From contig NZ_RCZJ01000001.1 of assembly GCF_006438845.1 (NCBI RefSeq), positions 186,001-250,000 of the forward strand: 64,000 nt of DNA. The letters run 5' to 3'. Source of the DNA: Variovorax ginsengisoli (GTDB lineage Bacteria > Pseudomonadota > Gammaproteobacteria > Burkholderiales > Burkholderiaceae_C). Below are positions 28,070 to 37,739 of this stretch, one piece after another. The stretch's first letter is position 1. Each line of letters begins with the position of its first letter. The notes beneath the pieces were generated by a model. The model saw only the letters and a program-made list of their open reading frames with translations, did no database searches and was not told the origin of the DNA. The translations under genes and the position numbers were made by a program.

Positions 28070-29413
28070 ATGCCCTTTCGCATCGCCACTTTCCTGATCG
28101 CTTCGGCGCTTGCAGCGGGGCTCGCCAAATGGTTTTTCGGCTGGTCTTTCGTCGGCTGGGGCGCCTGGGTGGGCGCGCTGGCCTGGCTGGCGCTCGACGC
28201 GTGGCGCGCCAACCGATTGCTCGACGTGCTGCGCCAAGGCGGCGCAGGCCTGCAGTCACGCGGTGCCGGCATTTGGGGCGAACTGGCCGAACGCATCCGC
28301 AAGTTGCTGCGCGAGCGCGAGCAAGAGACGCGGCAGGCGCAAGACCGGCTGCAGGAATTCCTGGCAGCGTTCCAGGCATCGCCCAACGGCGTGGTGCTGG
28401 TCGATGAACAAGGCCGCATCGAGTGGTGCAACCAGACGGCGGCAGCACAGTTCGGTATCGACGCCGAGCGCGACGTGCTTCAGCATCTGGCGAACCTGGT
28501 GCGCGACCCGGCCTTCGTGGCCTATTTGGCATCCTGGAACTACAGCCGCGACGTGGTCATCGACGCGACGCACGCTCGCGGACGCAGTGGTCAAGCGATG
28601 CGTCTGTCGGTGCAAGTGCACCCGTACGCGGGCAACCGCCGCATGCTGCTGTCGCGCGACATCACCGCGGTCGAGCAGGCCGAGGCGATGCGCCGCGACT
28701 TCGTCGCCAACGTCTCGCACGAGATCCGCACCCCGCTCACGGTATTGGCCGGCTTCGTCGAGACCTTGCAGAACCTGCCGCTCGATGCCGAGGAGCGCGC
28801 GCGCTATCTCGCGCTGATGGCGCAGCAATCGCACCGCATGGAGACGCTGGTGAACGACCTGCTGACGCTGTCGCGGCTGGAAGGCAGCGCGGCGCCGACG
28901 CTCAGCCAGTGGACGCGCGTGCGAGCGCTGGTGGCGCAATGCGAGGACGAGGGCCGCGGCCTGTCGAGCCGACTCGCGCCATCGGCGGGCCATCGCCTGT
29001 CGTTCAGCGTGGAAGGCGACGTGGAAATCGCCGGCGTGCCGACCGAGTTGCAAAGTGCCATGTCCAATCTGTTGAGCAATGCGATCCGCTATACGCCCGG
29101 TGGCGGAGAGGTCACCGTCACCTGGCGGGCGCTGCCCGACGGACGCGGCGAGTACGCCGTGCGCGACAGCGGACCGGGCATCGCGGCGGAACACATCCCA
29201 CGCTTGACCGAGCGCTTCTACCGCGTCGACCGCAGCCGGTCGCGCGAAACCGGGGGCACCGGGCTGGGGCTGGCGATCGTCAAGCACATCGCGCAGCGCC
29301 ACGGCGCGGAGTTGCGCATCGAGAGCACCCTGGGGACGGGATCGCGCTTTGCGATCGTGTTTCCGGTCACGCGGCTGCGACCGGCGCGTGTGGCGGCAGG
29401 GCAGGTCGCTTGA
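28070..29413 (+). CDS. phoR: Phosphate regulon sensor kinase
   Basis: A 447-residue membrane histidine kinase. Two N-terminal hydrophobic segments (residues about 5-47) are followed by a charged linker, a PAS domain (about 96-190), the H-box FVANVSHEIRTPLTVLAGF with phospho-acceptor His217, then N-box (LLSNAIRYTPGGG), G1 (VRDSGPGI), F-box and G2 (GGTGLGLAIVKHI). Like other PhoR proteins it has little periplasmic sequence and probably senses through PstSCAB-PhoU. Its last 47 nt overlap the convergent MATE gene. Confidence 0.95.
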   Translation: MPFRIATFLIASALAAGLAKWFFGWSFVGWGAWVGALAWLALDAWRANRLLDVLRQGGAGLQSRGAGIWGELAERIRKLLREREQETRQAQDRLQEFLAAFQASPNGVVLVDEQGRIEWCNQTAAAQFGIDAERDVLQHLANLVRDPAFVAYLASWNYSRDVVIDATHARGRSGQAMRLSVQVHPYAGNRRMLLSRDITAVEQAEAMRRDFVANVSHEIRTPLTVLAGFVETLQNLPLDAEERARYLALMAQQSHRMETLVNDLLTLSRLEGSAAPTLSQWTRVRALVAQCEDEGRGLSSRLAPSAGHRLSFSVEGDVEIAGVPTELQSAMSNLLSNAIRYTPGGGEVTVTWRALPDGRGEYAVRDSGPGIAAEHIPRLTERFYRVDRSRSRETGGTGLGLAIVKHIAQRHGAELRIESTLGTGSRFAIVFPVTRLRPARVAAGQVA

Positions 29414-30737
29414 GCGTGCGCCAGAGCAGCGCCACGAAGATCAGCGCCGTCAGCGCCAGCGCCGCAGCGCTCATCAGCCAGAACGCCAACGGCGACTGCA
29501 TGGCTGGCCACGGGCCCAGCCCGCGATAGGCCAGCAGGTAGCTGCCGCCCAGGCCGATGCCCCACAGCAGCGAGCCGTACAGCAGCAGAGGCACCACCGT
29601 CACCTGGTAGCAGCGCAGCACGAAGACACAGAGTGTTTGCACCGCGTCGGCCAAGTGGTAGGCCGTCGTCACCAGCAACAGCGTGGCCGCCAGCGCGACC
29701 ACTGCAGGATCGTCGGAGTAGATGCCGGCCAGGCGCCAGCGCAGCGTTGCCATCAGCGTGGCGGCCGCGAGCGCGCACAGCAGCGCCATCTCGAAGCCCT
29801 TGGCGCATGCGCGCCGCGCCTGTCGCGCATCGCCGGCGCCGAGCCAGAAGCTGACGCGCGCACTGGTCGCGATGGCGAGCGAGAGCGGCACCATGTAGGC
29901 GACGGCGGTGAGGTTCGACGCAATCTGGTGCGCCGCCGATGCGGCCGTGCCGAGGCGCGCGATGAACAGCGCCATCAGCGTGAAGGAAGTGACTTCGACC
30001 AGCACTGACAGTCCACCCGGCACGCCGAGTTTGGCGAAGCGGCCCAGTTGGCGCCAGTCGGGTGCTTCGATGCGGGCCCACAGCCCGTAGCCGCGGTAGA
30101 AGGGTTGGGTGCGCAGCAGCCAGACCGCGATGGCCAGCATGCCCCAGCTCACGACCATCGTGGCCCAGCCGCAGCCCACCACGCCCATGGCCGGCACGCC
30201 CGCGCCGCCGAAGGCGAACCAGACGGAGAGCGGCACCTTGACGGCCAGCGAACCCAGCTGGATCCACGTCACGAGCTTGGGCTTGCCCAGGCCCTGGTTG
30301 AGCGTGCTGAAGAGGCGGAAAAGCAGCGCGGCCGGCAGCGAGAACGCCAGCACCGCGAGGTAGGTCTGCACGTCGCCGCGCATGGCTTCGGGCACGTCTG
30401 TCCAGCGGAGCAGGGCGCCCGGCATCAACAGCACCGTCATGCCCAGCGCGATGGCGGCACCGCAGAGATACAGCGCCTGGCGCACCGAGCGGCCGACGTC
30501 GGCGCTGCGCTGGGCGCCGTGCAGTTCGGCCCACACTGGCAACAGGGCCTGCAAGCCGCCCATGAGCGAGACGAAGACGCTGATGTAGATCGCCGAGCCG
30601 ACGGACAACGCTGCCAGCGCATCCTGCGCATATCGCCCGGCGACGATGGTGTCGGTCACGCCGAAGGCCATCACGGCGAACTGCCCTGCCAGCACGGTGC
30701 CGGCGTGCCGCGCAATCAGGCTGCGCTCGCTGCTCAC
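29367..30737 (-). CDS. MATE-family efflux transporter (NorM-like)
   Basis: A 456-residue polytopic membrane protein with about twelve helices in two halves, of the MATE family that exports cationic drugs in exchange for Na or H. Seen: GQFAVMAFGVTDTIVAGRYAQDALAALSVGSAIY in the first half and GIPxALSVLVE-like GVPGGLSVLVEVTSFTLMALF in the second. It starts with GTG at 30737, overlapping the upstream stop as GTGA. Its stop lies inside the phoR 3' end on the opposite strand. Substrate unknown. Confidence 0.88.
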   Translation of the reverse strand: MSSERSLIARHAGTVLAGQFAVMAFGVTDTIVAGRYAQDALAALSVGSAIYISVFVSLMGGLQALLPVWAELHGAQRSADVGRSVRQALYLCGAAIALGMTVLLMPGALLRWTDVPEAMRGDVQTYLAVLAFSLPAALLFRLFSTLNQGLGKPKLVTWIQLGSLAVKVPLSVWFAFGGAGVPAMGVVGCGWATMVVSWGMLAIAVWLLRTQPFYRGYGLWARIEAPDWRQLGRFAKLGVPGGLSVLVEVTSFTLMALFIARLGTAASAAHQIASNLTAVAYMVPLSLAIATSARVSFWLGAGDARQARRACAKGFEMALLCALAAATLMATLRWRLAGIYSDDPAVVALAATLLLVTTAYHLADAVQTLCVFVLRCYQVTVVPLLLYGSLLWGIGLGGSYLLAYRGLGPWPAMQSPLAFWLMSAAALALTALIFVALLWRTLKRPALPPHAPVAAA

Positions 30738-32473
30738 GGCAGGGTGCGTTGGAACAGCAGGATGTCATCGCCGGCGCTGGTCGGGCGGCGCACGGTGCCC
30801 GCCAGACGCCATTGCGTGAAGTCAATGGCCTGGCCCGAGCGCCCGATGGCATCGGGGCTCACCAGCAGCCAAGGGCACTGTGCGCCAGCGCCTGCCGCAC
30901 CGAGCGGCTGCAGGGTGAAGCGGCCGTGGTAGCGCAAGGCCGCAACGTGGGCACGGCTGAGCGACAACGCGGCGATGCAGGGCGCATTGCCGACCCGCTC
31001 GGAGATTGCGCGAACCTGCGGTGCATAGCTCAATGCGTGGTCGAGGGCCGGCAGCCACAGCGTGGTGCCAAGCAGCCAACACAGTGCGGCGCCGCCGCCG
31101 GGAAGCACCAGCGTTTTCCACAGTGCGGCGCGATGTCGGCCGGTGCGCCAACGCACCAGCCAGCACCAGGCAAGCGTGGCGGCCAACGCAAACAGCAAGG
31201 TCAGCCACGAGAACTGCGGCACGTAGCCGGGCACCAGTCGGGCCACGCTGGCGGCCATCTTGGGCGGCAGGCCGGTCTGCATCGCGATCCAGTAGGCCCA
31301 GATGATGAAGGCGGCGCCGCTGAAGAAGAGCAGGGTGAACCAGTCGATCAACGCTGCCGCACTGCGGCGGAACGTGGGCAGGGCAAAGGCGGCCAGCGTG
31401 GCCAGGGCCGGCAGGGCGAGCAGCAGCGAGCGCTCGGAGAAGTCGGTGCTCCAGGTCGCGGCCAGTGGCACCAGCGCGAACCAGAAGGGCAGCGCCACAT
31501 GGCGCGCAGTGAGTTGCCGGCGCCAGCGCCACAGCGTCCACAACGCCAGCGGCCAGGCGGGCCAGGTGAACCACAGCAACAGTCGGCCCTGGCTGCGCAG
31601 GTCGGCGCCCAATGTCTTGCTGGCGTGTTGGCCAGGCAGGACGATCTGCCATTGCCAGAGCCCCAGCCCCACGGCAAGCAATCCCGCGAGCAAGGCCACG
31701 CCGGCGATCACCAGGGGGGCGTTCGGTGCGTAAAGCGGCACCTCGTCGTCAGGCGTGTTTTGCGCGCTGCGGCGTCGGTCGATCACCACCAGTGCCGCGG
31801 CGCCAGCGCCCAGCGTCATCATGACGGTCGGTGCGCCGCTCAGCGACAGCCCAAGCGCGCCGACGATCAACGCGAGGCTGGCGCCCAGCCGGTGATACGG
31901 CAGCGCCGCTGCGCCGTAGAAAAGGTACGCGATGAAGAAGAGTTGCGCCAGTGCCGGTGTGGTCTCGTGGCCGAGCTGCGCCAGGCCGAGGCAGGCGATC
32001 AGCGCCAGCAGCGCTCCATCGGCAATGGCGCGTGCGTAGTCCGTCGGGCGTGCCTCGCCACCGAAGGCGAAAGCCACCGGCTGCGCGTTCGGCGTGCGCG
32101 CAAGGTAGTACACCGCATACCACGTGGCCATGAAGGCACCCCACAGCAGCAATGCGAAGACGATGCGCACCGCCAGGTCAGGGTGCACCCAGGCTGGCGC
32201 GAGCTTGATGGCCAGGGCACCGATCCAGTACGGAAACAGCGCCGGTGTCTCGGGGCGCAGGCCCAGCAACAGCGGGTCGAGCCAGCGCATCCAACCCTCG
32301 GTGCTCGCAGCCAATTCGGCCATATAACCGTAAGCCGCCACGTCGGCGCTTTTCCAGGGTCCGCGGCCGATCAGCCCCGGCATGAGGTAGGCGGCGCACA
32401 GCAGCAGCAATGCCACGCGCGGCAACCGGCGCACGGCATTCTGGGCAACGATCGCGGGAGTGGGCTGGCTCAA
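30734..32473 (-). CDS. GT39/ArnT-like membrane glycosyltransferase family protein
   Basis: A 579-residue polytopic protein resembling the ArnT/PMT superfamily. After one helix it has GPWKSADVAAYGYMAEL, where family enzymes carry the catalytic acidic residue(s) in the first periplasmic loop, then about ten hydrophobic helices and a soluble C-terminal domain. Such enzymes move a sugar from a lipid carrier onto lipid A or protein. The start is uncertain: the frame opens at a TTG (32473), with GTG 13 codons later, and neither has a clear Shine-Dalgarno. It is coupled to the MATE gene by a 4-nt overlap. Its substrate cannot be told. Confidence 0.65.
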   Translation of the reverse strand: MSQPTPAIVAQNAVRRLPRVALLLLCAAYLMPGLIGRGPWKSADVAAYGYMAELAASTEGWMRWLDPLLLGLRPETPALFPYWIGALAIKLAPAWVHPDLAVRIVFALLLWGAFMATWYAVYYLARTPNAQPVAFAFGGEARPTDYARAIADGALLALIACLGLAQLGHETTPALAQLFFIAYLFYGAAALPYHRLGASLALIVGALGLSLSGAPTVMMTLGAGAAALVVIDRRRSAQNTPDDEVPLYAPNAPLVIAGVALLAGLLAVGLGLWQWQIVLPGQHASKTLGADLRSQGRLLLWFTWPAWPLALWTLWRWRRQLTARHVALPFWFALVPLAATWSTDFSERSLLLALPALATLAAFALPTFRRSAAALIDWFTLLFFSGAAFIIWAYWIAMQTGLPPKMAASVARLVPGYVPQFSWLTLLFALAATLAWCWLVRWRTGRHRAALWKTLVLPGGGAALCWLLGTTLWLPALDHALSYAPQVRAISERVGNAPCIAALSLSRAHVAALRYHGRFTLQPLGAAGAGAQCPWLLVSPDAIGRSGQAIDFTQWRLAGTVRRPTSAGDDILLFQRTLP

Positions 32474-32501
32474 TGGAAGACGGAGTTCTGGGGCGAAATG
32501 G

Positions 32502-32537
32502 AAAAAGGGCAGCGCGGTAAACCGGGCTGCCCTTTTT
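32502..32537 (-). terminator. Intrinsic terminator after rpmE2 (bidirectional)
   Basis: AAAAAGGGCAGC and GCTGCCCTTTTT form a 12-bp stem around a GC-rich 12-nt loop. The A and T runs are part of the stem, so either strand ends in a U run. It lies 26 nt past the rpmE2 stop and before the GT39-like gene on the same strand. Confidence 0.85.
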
Positions 32538-32562
32538 GTCGGGTCGGCTGGACGCGGCGTGC

Positions 32563-32832
32563 TTACTTGGAAGCGGTGCCGGTGGTCTTGCCGAAACGGT
32601 TGCGGAACTTCTCGACGCGACCGCCCATGTTGTCCACCGACTTTTGCGTGCCGGTGTAGAAGGGGTGCGATTCGCTCGTGGTGTCGAGCTTGAACAAGGG
32701 GAGTTCACGACCGTCGTCGGTCTTGCCCATTTCCTTGGTGTTCGCGCACGAACGGGTCACGAACTTGAAGCCGTTCGACATGTCGACGAACAGGACTTCG
32801 CGGTAGTTCGGGTGGATGCCTTCTTTTGCCAT
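32563..32832 (-). CDS. rpmE2: 50S ribosomal protein L31, type B
   Basis: An 89-residue ribosomal protein of the zinc-free L31 paralogue type. The N-terminus [19 protein letters not shown] and the block [28 protein letters not shown] are diagnostic. The zinc-binding CxxC of type A is absent; only one cysteine (SCANTKEM) remains. ATG 32832 follows AAGGAAAC. Type B forms are often Zur-controlled elsewhere, but I see no Zur-type palindrome here. Confidence 0.96.
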   Translation of the reverse strand: MAKEGIHPNYREVLFVDMSNGFKFVTRSCANTKEMGKTDDGRELPLFKLDTTSESHPFYTGTQKSVDNMGGRVEKFRNRFGKTTGTASK

Positions 32833-32992
32833 GGTGTTTCCTTTGGGGTCGATGCGAGAGCCACAAGCCAGCCTCTGAGTGAGAGTTCAGGCGGTTGTCC
32901 GGGCCCGGCGCCCAGCTGCACTTTTCGCGAAGCCAGCGATTATCGCATACTGAGCCTTTGACACGTCAATGCCTCTGGAGGGCGTTTCTCAC

Positions 32993-34090
32993 ATGACTTC
33001 AGACGTCTCTTCGCTCCCGGCAACGCCGATCCGTGTCGGCCTCGTCGGTTACGGTTTCGCCGGCCAGACCTTTCACGCACCGGTGCTGTCGGCTGTTCCG
33101 GGGCTGGTGCTGGTGGGCATCGCCAGTTCCCAGCCGCAGAAGGTGCAGGCCGATTGGCCGGGCGTGCCGGTCGAAGCCGACGCGACCGCGCTGTTCGCCC
33201 GGGCCGACATCGACGTGGTGGTGATCGCAACGCCCAACGCTCAGCACCATCCGATCGCCAAAGCTGCACTCGAGGCCGGCAAGCACGTCGTGGTCGACAA
33301 GCCCTTCACGCTCGACGCCCTGCAGGCGCGCGAGTTGGCAACGCTGGCTTCGCGGCGCGGCCTGCTCCTGTCGGTCTATCAAAACCGTCGTTTCGACGCC
33401 GACTACCTGACCTTGCGCGACGTGCTGACCAGCGGACAGATCGGGCGACCCGTCTATTTCGAATCGCACTTCGATCGCTTCCGTCCTGAGGTGCGCCCGC
33501 GCTGGCGGGAGCAGGCCGTGCCCGGCGCCGGGCTTTGGGTGGACCTCGGTGCGCACCTGCTCGACCAGGCGATCCAGCTCTTCGGCAAGCCCGACACGCT
33601 CCAGCTCGACACCGCGTCTCTGCGCGACGGCGCCCAGGTCGAAGACCATTTCCATGCGCTGCTGCGCTATGAGTCCGGACCCCATGCGCCGTTGCGCGTC
33701 GTCTTGCATGCCACCACGCTGGCCGCGCATGCAGCGCCGCGCTACATCCTGCACGGCACGCGCGGGAGCTACGTGAAGCATGGTGCAGATCCTCAGGAAG
33801 ACGCCTTGCGCGCCGGCCGCCGTCCCGGTGGTGACGACTGGGGCGTCGACCCTTCGCCTGGCGAAATCAAGGTGATGGCGATCGAGAACTGGGTGCGCGA
33901 GGGCACCGTGCCGAACCGCCGAGGCAACTACGTCGATTACTACGCGGCAGTTCGCGACGCCGTCCTCGGCATCGCACCCAACCCCGTACCGCCGGAACAG
34001 GCCGTGGCGCTGATGGAGCTGCTCGATCTCGGCGTTCGTAGCGCCAGAGAGGGCCGAGCACTGGAACCATCAAAAAAGCCCGTCAGTTGA
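32993..34090 (+). CDS. Gfo/Idh/MocA-family oxidoreductase
   Basis: A 365-residue NAD(P)-dependent dehydrogenase. The N-terminal Rossmann fold has VGLVGYGFAGQTFHAPVL, and the family signature is HVVVDKPFTLDALQAREL, with the catalytic lysine in DKP. A beta-sheet C-terminal domain follows (VYFESHFDRFRPEVR, GLWVDLGAHLLDQA). This resembles the YdgJ group; substrate is unknown, probably a sugar or polyol. ATG 32993 is preferred over an ATG 24 nt earlier because GGAGGG at 32977-32982 is placed correctly only for it. Confidence 0.88.
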   Translation: MTSDVSSLPATPIRVGLVGYGFAGQTFHAPVLSAVPGLVLVGIASSQPQKVQADWPGVPVEADATALFARADIDVVVIATPNAQHHPIAKAALEAGKHVVVDKPFTLDALQARELATLASRRGLLLSVYQNRRFDADYLTLRDVLTSGQIGRPVYFESHFDRFRPEVRPRWREQAVPGAGLWVDLGAHLLDQAIQLFGKPDTLQLDTASLRDGAQVEDHFHALLRYESGPHAPLRVVLHATTLAAHAAPRYILHGTRGSYVKHGADPQEDALRAGRRPGGDDWGVDPSPGEIKVMAIENWVREGTVPNRRGNYVDYYAAVRDAVLGIAPNPVPPEQAVALMELLDLGVRSAREGRALEPSKKPVS

Positions 34091-34101
34091 CGGGCTTTCG
34101 T
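34072..34101 (+). terminator. Intrinsic terminator overlapping the oxidoreductase stop codon
   Basis: AAAGCCCGTCA (34075-34085) pairs with TGACGGGCTTT (34088-34098) with a very tight loop, preceded by AAAA and followed by CG. The TGA stop codon is the first triplet of the 3' arm, so the last codons of the gene form the 5' arm. Confidence 0.8.
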
Positions 34102-34201
34102 TGGTGGAACACCGCGGAACCGGCTTTGCCGGGCCGCTGGTATTGCCCCCTTGAGGGCAGCCGGCTACACGAAGTGAGCCAGCTCGGGCGTGGGGCTGGT
34201 C

Positions 34202-35467
34202 TCAGCCGCCTCTCCGCATCATGTCGAAGAACTCGACATTGGTCTTGGTCGCCTTCATGTTCTTGAGCATCAGCTCCATCGATTCGACTTCGTCCATGTT
34301 GTACATGAGCTGGCGCAGGATCCGGGTCTTTTGCAGGATCTCGGGGGCGAGCAGCAACTCTTCGCGGCGCGTACCGCTGCGGTTGAGCTGGATCGACGGG
34401 AACACGCGCTTCTCATACAAGCGGCGGTCGAGGTGGATTTCGGAGTTGCCGGTGCCCTTGAACTCTTCGAAGATCACTTCGTCCATGCGGCTGCCGGTGT
34501 CGATCAGCGCGGTGCCGATGATGGTCAGCGAGCCGCCTTCTTCCACGTTGCGCGCGGCGCCGAGGAAGCGCTTGGGGCGCTGCAGCGCGTTCGAATCGAC
34601 ACCGCCGGTCAGCACCTTGCCCGAGGAGGGCACGACGTTGTTGTAGGCGCGAGCGAGGCGGGTGATCGAGTCGAGCAGGATCACCACGTCCTTCTTGAGC
34701 TCGACCAGGCGCTTGGCGCGCTCGATCACCATTTCGGCGACGTGCACGTGGCGGGCGGCCGGTTCGTCGAAGGTCGAAGCAATCACTTCGCCCTTCACCG
34801 TGCGCTGCATTTCGGTCACTTCTTCAGGGCGCTCGTCGACGAGCAGCACCATCATGTGGACGTCGGGATAGTTGGCCGCGATGGCATGCGCGATGTGCTG
34901 CATCATCACCGTCTTGCCGCTCTTGGGCGGCGCCACCAGCAGGGCGCGCTGGCCCTTGCCGATGGGCGCGATGATGTCGATGACGCGTCCGGTGATGTTC
35001 TCTTCGCTCTTGACGCCGTCGCGTTCCAGCTTCATCTGTTCCTTGGGGAACAGCGGCGTCAAGTTCTCGAACATCACTTTGTGCTTGTTGCTCTCCGGAA
35101 GGCCGTCGTTGACCTTGTCGAGCTTGGTCAGCGCGAAGTAGCGTTCGCCGTCTTTGGGCGTGCGTACTTCACCTTCGACCATGTCGCCGGTGTGCAGGTT
35201 GAAGCGGCGCACCTGGCTCGGCGAGATATAGATGTCGTCGGTGCTGGCGGTGAAGCTGGTGTCGGGACTGCGCAGGAAACCAAAGCCATCGGGCAGGATT
35301 TCGAGCACACCGTCTGCGAAGACCTGTTCGCCGGCCTTTGCGCGCTTCTTGATGATCGCGAACATCAGCTCCTGCTTGCGCATGCGGCCGGTGTTTTCGA
35401 TCTCAAGGGCTTCGGCCTGCTTGAGGACTTCAGACACGTGGAGTGCCTTGAGTTCGTTTAAGTGCAT
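34202..35467 (-). CDS. rho: Transcription termination factor Rho
   Basis: A 421-residue hexameric RNA-dependent ATPase/helicase that ends transcription. The N-terminal domain ([30 protein letters not shown]), the RNA-binding cold-shock-like fold ([30 protein letters not shown]), Walker A APPKSGKT, Walker [17 protein letters not shown] and the R-loop region [11 protein letters not shown] are all present. ATG 35467 gives the standard length. It lies downstream of trxA, a common arrangement in betaproteobacteria. Confidence 0.98.
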   Translation of the reverse strand: MHLNELKALHVSEVLKQAEALEIENTGRMRKQELMFAIIKKRAKAGEQVFADGVLEILPDGFGFLRSPDTSFTASTDDIYISPSQVRRFNLHTGDMVEGEVRTPKDGERYFALTKLDKVNDGLPESNKHKVMFENLTPLFPKEQMKLERDGVKSEENITGRVIDIIAPIGKGQRALLVAPPKSGKTVMMQHIAHAIAANYPDVHMMVLLVDERPEEVTEMQRTVKGEVIASTFDEPAARHVHVAEMVIERAKRLVELKKDVVILLDSITRLARAYNNVVPSSGKVLTGGVDSNALQRPKRFLGAARNVEEGGSLTIIGTALIDTGSRMDEVIFEEFKGTGNSEIHLDRRLYEKRVFPSIQLNRSGTRREELLLAPEILQKTRILRQLMYNMDEVESMELMLKNMKATKTNVEFFDMMRRGG

Positions 35468-35592
35468 GGATCGACCCCTTGCGGGGCGGTGTCGAACGGA
35501 AAACAGGGGGGAGGTTTCAGGAGAGGCGAGAACTGCCTCACGAACCGGGGAACTCAAACCGGGCGGGCCGGTGATCTGCGGGAGATTATGAC

Positions 35593-35632
35593 AGGAAAAA
35601 CGAAGCGGCCGGCGCGTTGCGCGACGGCCGCT
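35593..35632 (-). terminator. Intrinsic terminator between trxA and rho
   Basis: AGCGGCCG (35604-35611) pairs with CGGCCGCT (35625-35632), and GCGC pairs inside, giving a long hairpin. On the minus strand it runs straight into TTCGTTTTTCC. It sits just past the trxA stop, so rho is probably read from its own promoter in the 35468-35592 interval or by leak-through. Confidence 0.85.
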
Positions 35633-35645
35633 GATCTTGCGAGAC

Positions 35646-35978
35646 TCAGGCGAGTTGCTGGTCGATGAAGGCGGTCAGTTGCGCCTTGCTCATCGCGCCG
35701 ACCTTGGTGGCGGCGAGCTGGCCGTCTTTGAACAGCATCAGCGTCGGAATGCCGCGGATGCCGAATTTGGCGGGGATGTCGCGGTTTTCGTCGACATTCA
35801 TTTTCGCGATCTGCAGCTTGCCTTCGTAAGTCGCCGAGACCTCGTCGAGGATGGGTGCAATCATCTTGCAAGGACCGCACCACTCGGCCCAATAGTCCAC
35901 CAGCACCGGTTTGCCCGACTGGAGGACGTCGGCTTCGAAAGAGGAATCGGAGATGTGCTTGATGAGATCGCTGGCCAT
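35646..35978 (-). CDS. trxA: Thioredoxin 1
   Basis: A 110-residue thioredoxin, the general cytoplasmic disulfide reductant. The active site WAEWCGPCK (C34, C37) and the cis-proline loop [14 protein letters not shown] are intact, and length matches the family. ATG 35978 follows AAGGAC. It is followed by a terminator and rho. Confidence 0.97.
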   Translation of the reverse strand: MASDLIKHISDSSFEADVLQSGKPVLVDYWAEWCGPCKMIAPILDEVSATYEGKLQIAKMNVDENRDIPAKFGIRGIPTLMLFKDGQLAATKVGAMSKAQLTAFIDQQLA

Positions 35979-36131
35979 GGTTTTGTCCTTGTGACGCGGG
36001 TGGTTTCAGTGCAGCTTTGGTACCGCTAAAGTGCGGGTCATTGTGGCAGAAACCAAGTGTCGGCGTTGTGCAAGCACGCGCTATGGGCCTGATAGCCGAA
36101 GCCCTTCTTTCCTCCTGAGCTTGGACCCCGA

Positions 36132-37382
36132 ATGAGCATTGATCAGACCGTCGCCGTCATCGGCGGCGGACCCGCCGGCTTGATGGCCGCAGAAGTTCTC
36201 GGCGCGGCTGGATTGCAAGTCCACGTCTACGACGCCATGCCCTCGGTGGGACGCAAGTTCCTGTTGGCCGGTCGTGGCGGCCTCAACCTGACACACAGCG
36301 AAGCTGGAGACCTGTTTGCCAGTCGCTTTGGCGAGCGCCGGTCTCACATCGAGCCGCTGCTTCGCGACTTCAGCGCCGACGCGTTGCGTCACTGGGCCCA
36401 CGGTTTGGGCGTCGAGACGTTTGTCGGAACGTCGGGCCGTGTGTTCCCCGCGGACATGAAGGCGGCCCCGTTGCTGCGCGCATGGTTGCATCGATTGCGC
36501 GCGGCGGGTGTGCAGTTCCACATGCGTCACCGCTGGCTGGGTTACTCCGAAACCGCTGAAGCGCCCACGGCATTGCGTTTCGAGACGCCCGACGCCGAAG
36601 TTCATGCGGAGGCGTCGGCTGTCGTGCTTGCGCTCGGCGGGGCGAGTTGGCCGCGCTTGGGCTCCGACGGCGCGTGGGTGCCTTGGTTGCGATCGCGCGG
36701 CGTCGATGTCGATGCGCTGCGTCCGGCCAACTGCGGTTTCGACATCGGCTGGAGCGAGCATTTCACCTCCCGCTTCGCCGGGCAACCCTTCAAGTCCGTG
36801 GCTGTGGAGTTCACCGACCGCCGCGGCCATCGCTTCGCGCGAAAGGGCGAGTTTGTGGCGACGTCCACCGGCATCGAAGGCAGCCTGGTCTACGCAGCCG
36901 CAGACGTGTTGCGCGACGAGATCAAGGCGAGCGGCCACGCAACGCTGCTGCTCGACCTGCTGCCCGACCGCAGTCCGGAACAGGTGCATGCGGCCGTCAT
37001 GCACCCGCGGGGCTCGCGCTCGCTGAGCAGCCATCTCAAGGGCCGTCTCGGGCTCGACGGCATCAAGGCCGGCGTGCTGCACGAAGTCATGGGACGCGAG
37101 GGCATGCATGCGGGCGAGGCGCTGTGTCGCGCGATCAAGGCATTGCCGCTTCGACTGAATGCGCCCCGGCCGGTGGCCGAGGCCATCAGCAGTGCAGGCG
37201 GCGTGCGCTTCGACGCGATGGACAACCGGCTGATGTTGCAGGCGCTGCCTGGCGTGTTCTGCGCCGGCGAGATGCTCGACTGGGAAGCGCCGACGGGCGG
37301 TTACTTGATCACCGCGTCGATGGCCAGCGGGGCCGCCGCCGCACGGGGCGTGCTTGCCCGCCTTCAGGTCGCGCCTCGTTGA
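36132..37382 (+). CDS. HI0933-type NAD(P)/FAD-dependent oxidoreductase (TIGR03862-like)
   Basis: A 416-residue flavoprotein. The N-terminal dinucleotide loop VAVIGGGPAGLMAAEVLGAAG is followed by SVGRKFLLAGRGGLNLTHSE, the hallmark of the HI0933/YhiN family. Further blocks are GTSGRVFPADMKAAPLLRAW, LALGGASWPRLGSDG, and the C-terminal FCAGEMLDWEAPTGGYLITASMASG. The family is widespread but its biochemical role is not settled. ATG 36132 lies 11 nt before VAVIGGG. Divergent from trxA. Confidence 0.88.
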   Translation: MSIDQTVAVIGGGPAGLMAAEVLGAAGLQVHVYDAMPSVGRKFLLAGRGGLNLTHSEAGDLFASRFGERRSHIEPLLRDFSADALRHWAHGLGVETFVGTSGRVFPADMKAAPLLRAWLHRLRAAGVQFHMRHRWLGYSETAEAPTALRFETPDAEVHAEASAVVLALGGASWPRLGSDGAWVPWLRSRGVDVDALRPANCGFDIGWSEHFTSRFAGQPFKSVAVEFTDRRGHRFARKGEFVATSTGIEGSLVYAAADVLRDEIKASGHATLLLDLLPDRSPEQVHAAVMHPRGSRSLSSHLKGRLGLDGIKAGVLHEVMGREGMHAGEALCRAIKALPLRLNAPRPVAEAISSAGGVRFDAMDNRLMLQALPGVFCAGEMLDWEAPTGGYLITASMASGAAAARGVLARLQVAPR

Positions 37383-37416
37383 CCACCATTTCGGCACGAA
37401 GAGGATTCGCTTCAAG

Positions 37417-37695
37417 ATGCTTCCGCAAGTCGACATTCGAAAGATCAGAGACAGGTATTTCAACTACAGCGTCAGCACGGGGTGTGCGGACGAGCGGCAT
37501 GTGCGCGAAGGACTTCGTTCGATCGCAGAGTGTCTGCACGATGCAGCGACGGCCCTCAACCACAACTTTGCGGTGGCGGTATTGAGCTACGAAGGGCAAA
37601 GACTCGGTGCTTACCGAATTTCCAGCATGGAGCATGAAACGCTGGCACTCGCCGCCACACTCGTCGCCAAGCTGGCAAATCGCACAGCCAGCTGA
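37417..37695 (+). CDS. Hypothetical 92-residue protein
   Basis: Not recognised. From ATG 37417 it reads as a short helical protein: DIRKIRDRYFNYSV, HVREGLRSIAECLHDAATAL, then a strand (FAVAVLSYEGQRLGAYRI) and a C-terminal helix rich in alanine. Two cysteines, no signal peptide. A purine-rich GAAGAGGA lies 14-20 nt upstream. It follows the HI0933-type gene by 34 nt on the same strand. GC and codon use are slightly lower than in its neighbours. Confidence 0.5.
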   Translation: MLPQVDIRKIRDRYFNYSVSTGCADERHVREGLRSIAECLHDAATALNHNFAVAVLSYEGQRLGAYRISSMEHETLALAATLVAKLANRTAS

Positions 37696-37739
37696 CCGAC
37701 TTGAAGGCAGGGCGGCCCGACGTGCGCCGACGCCTTCCT

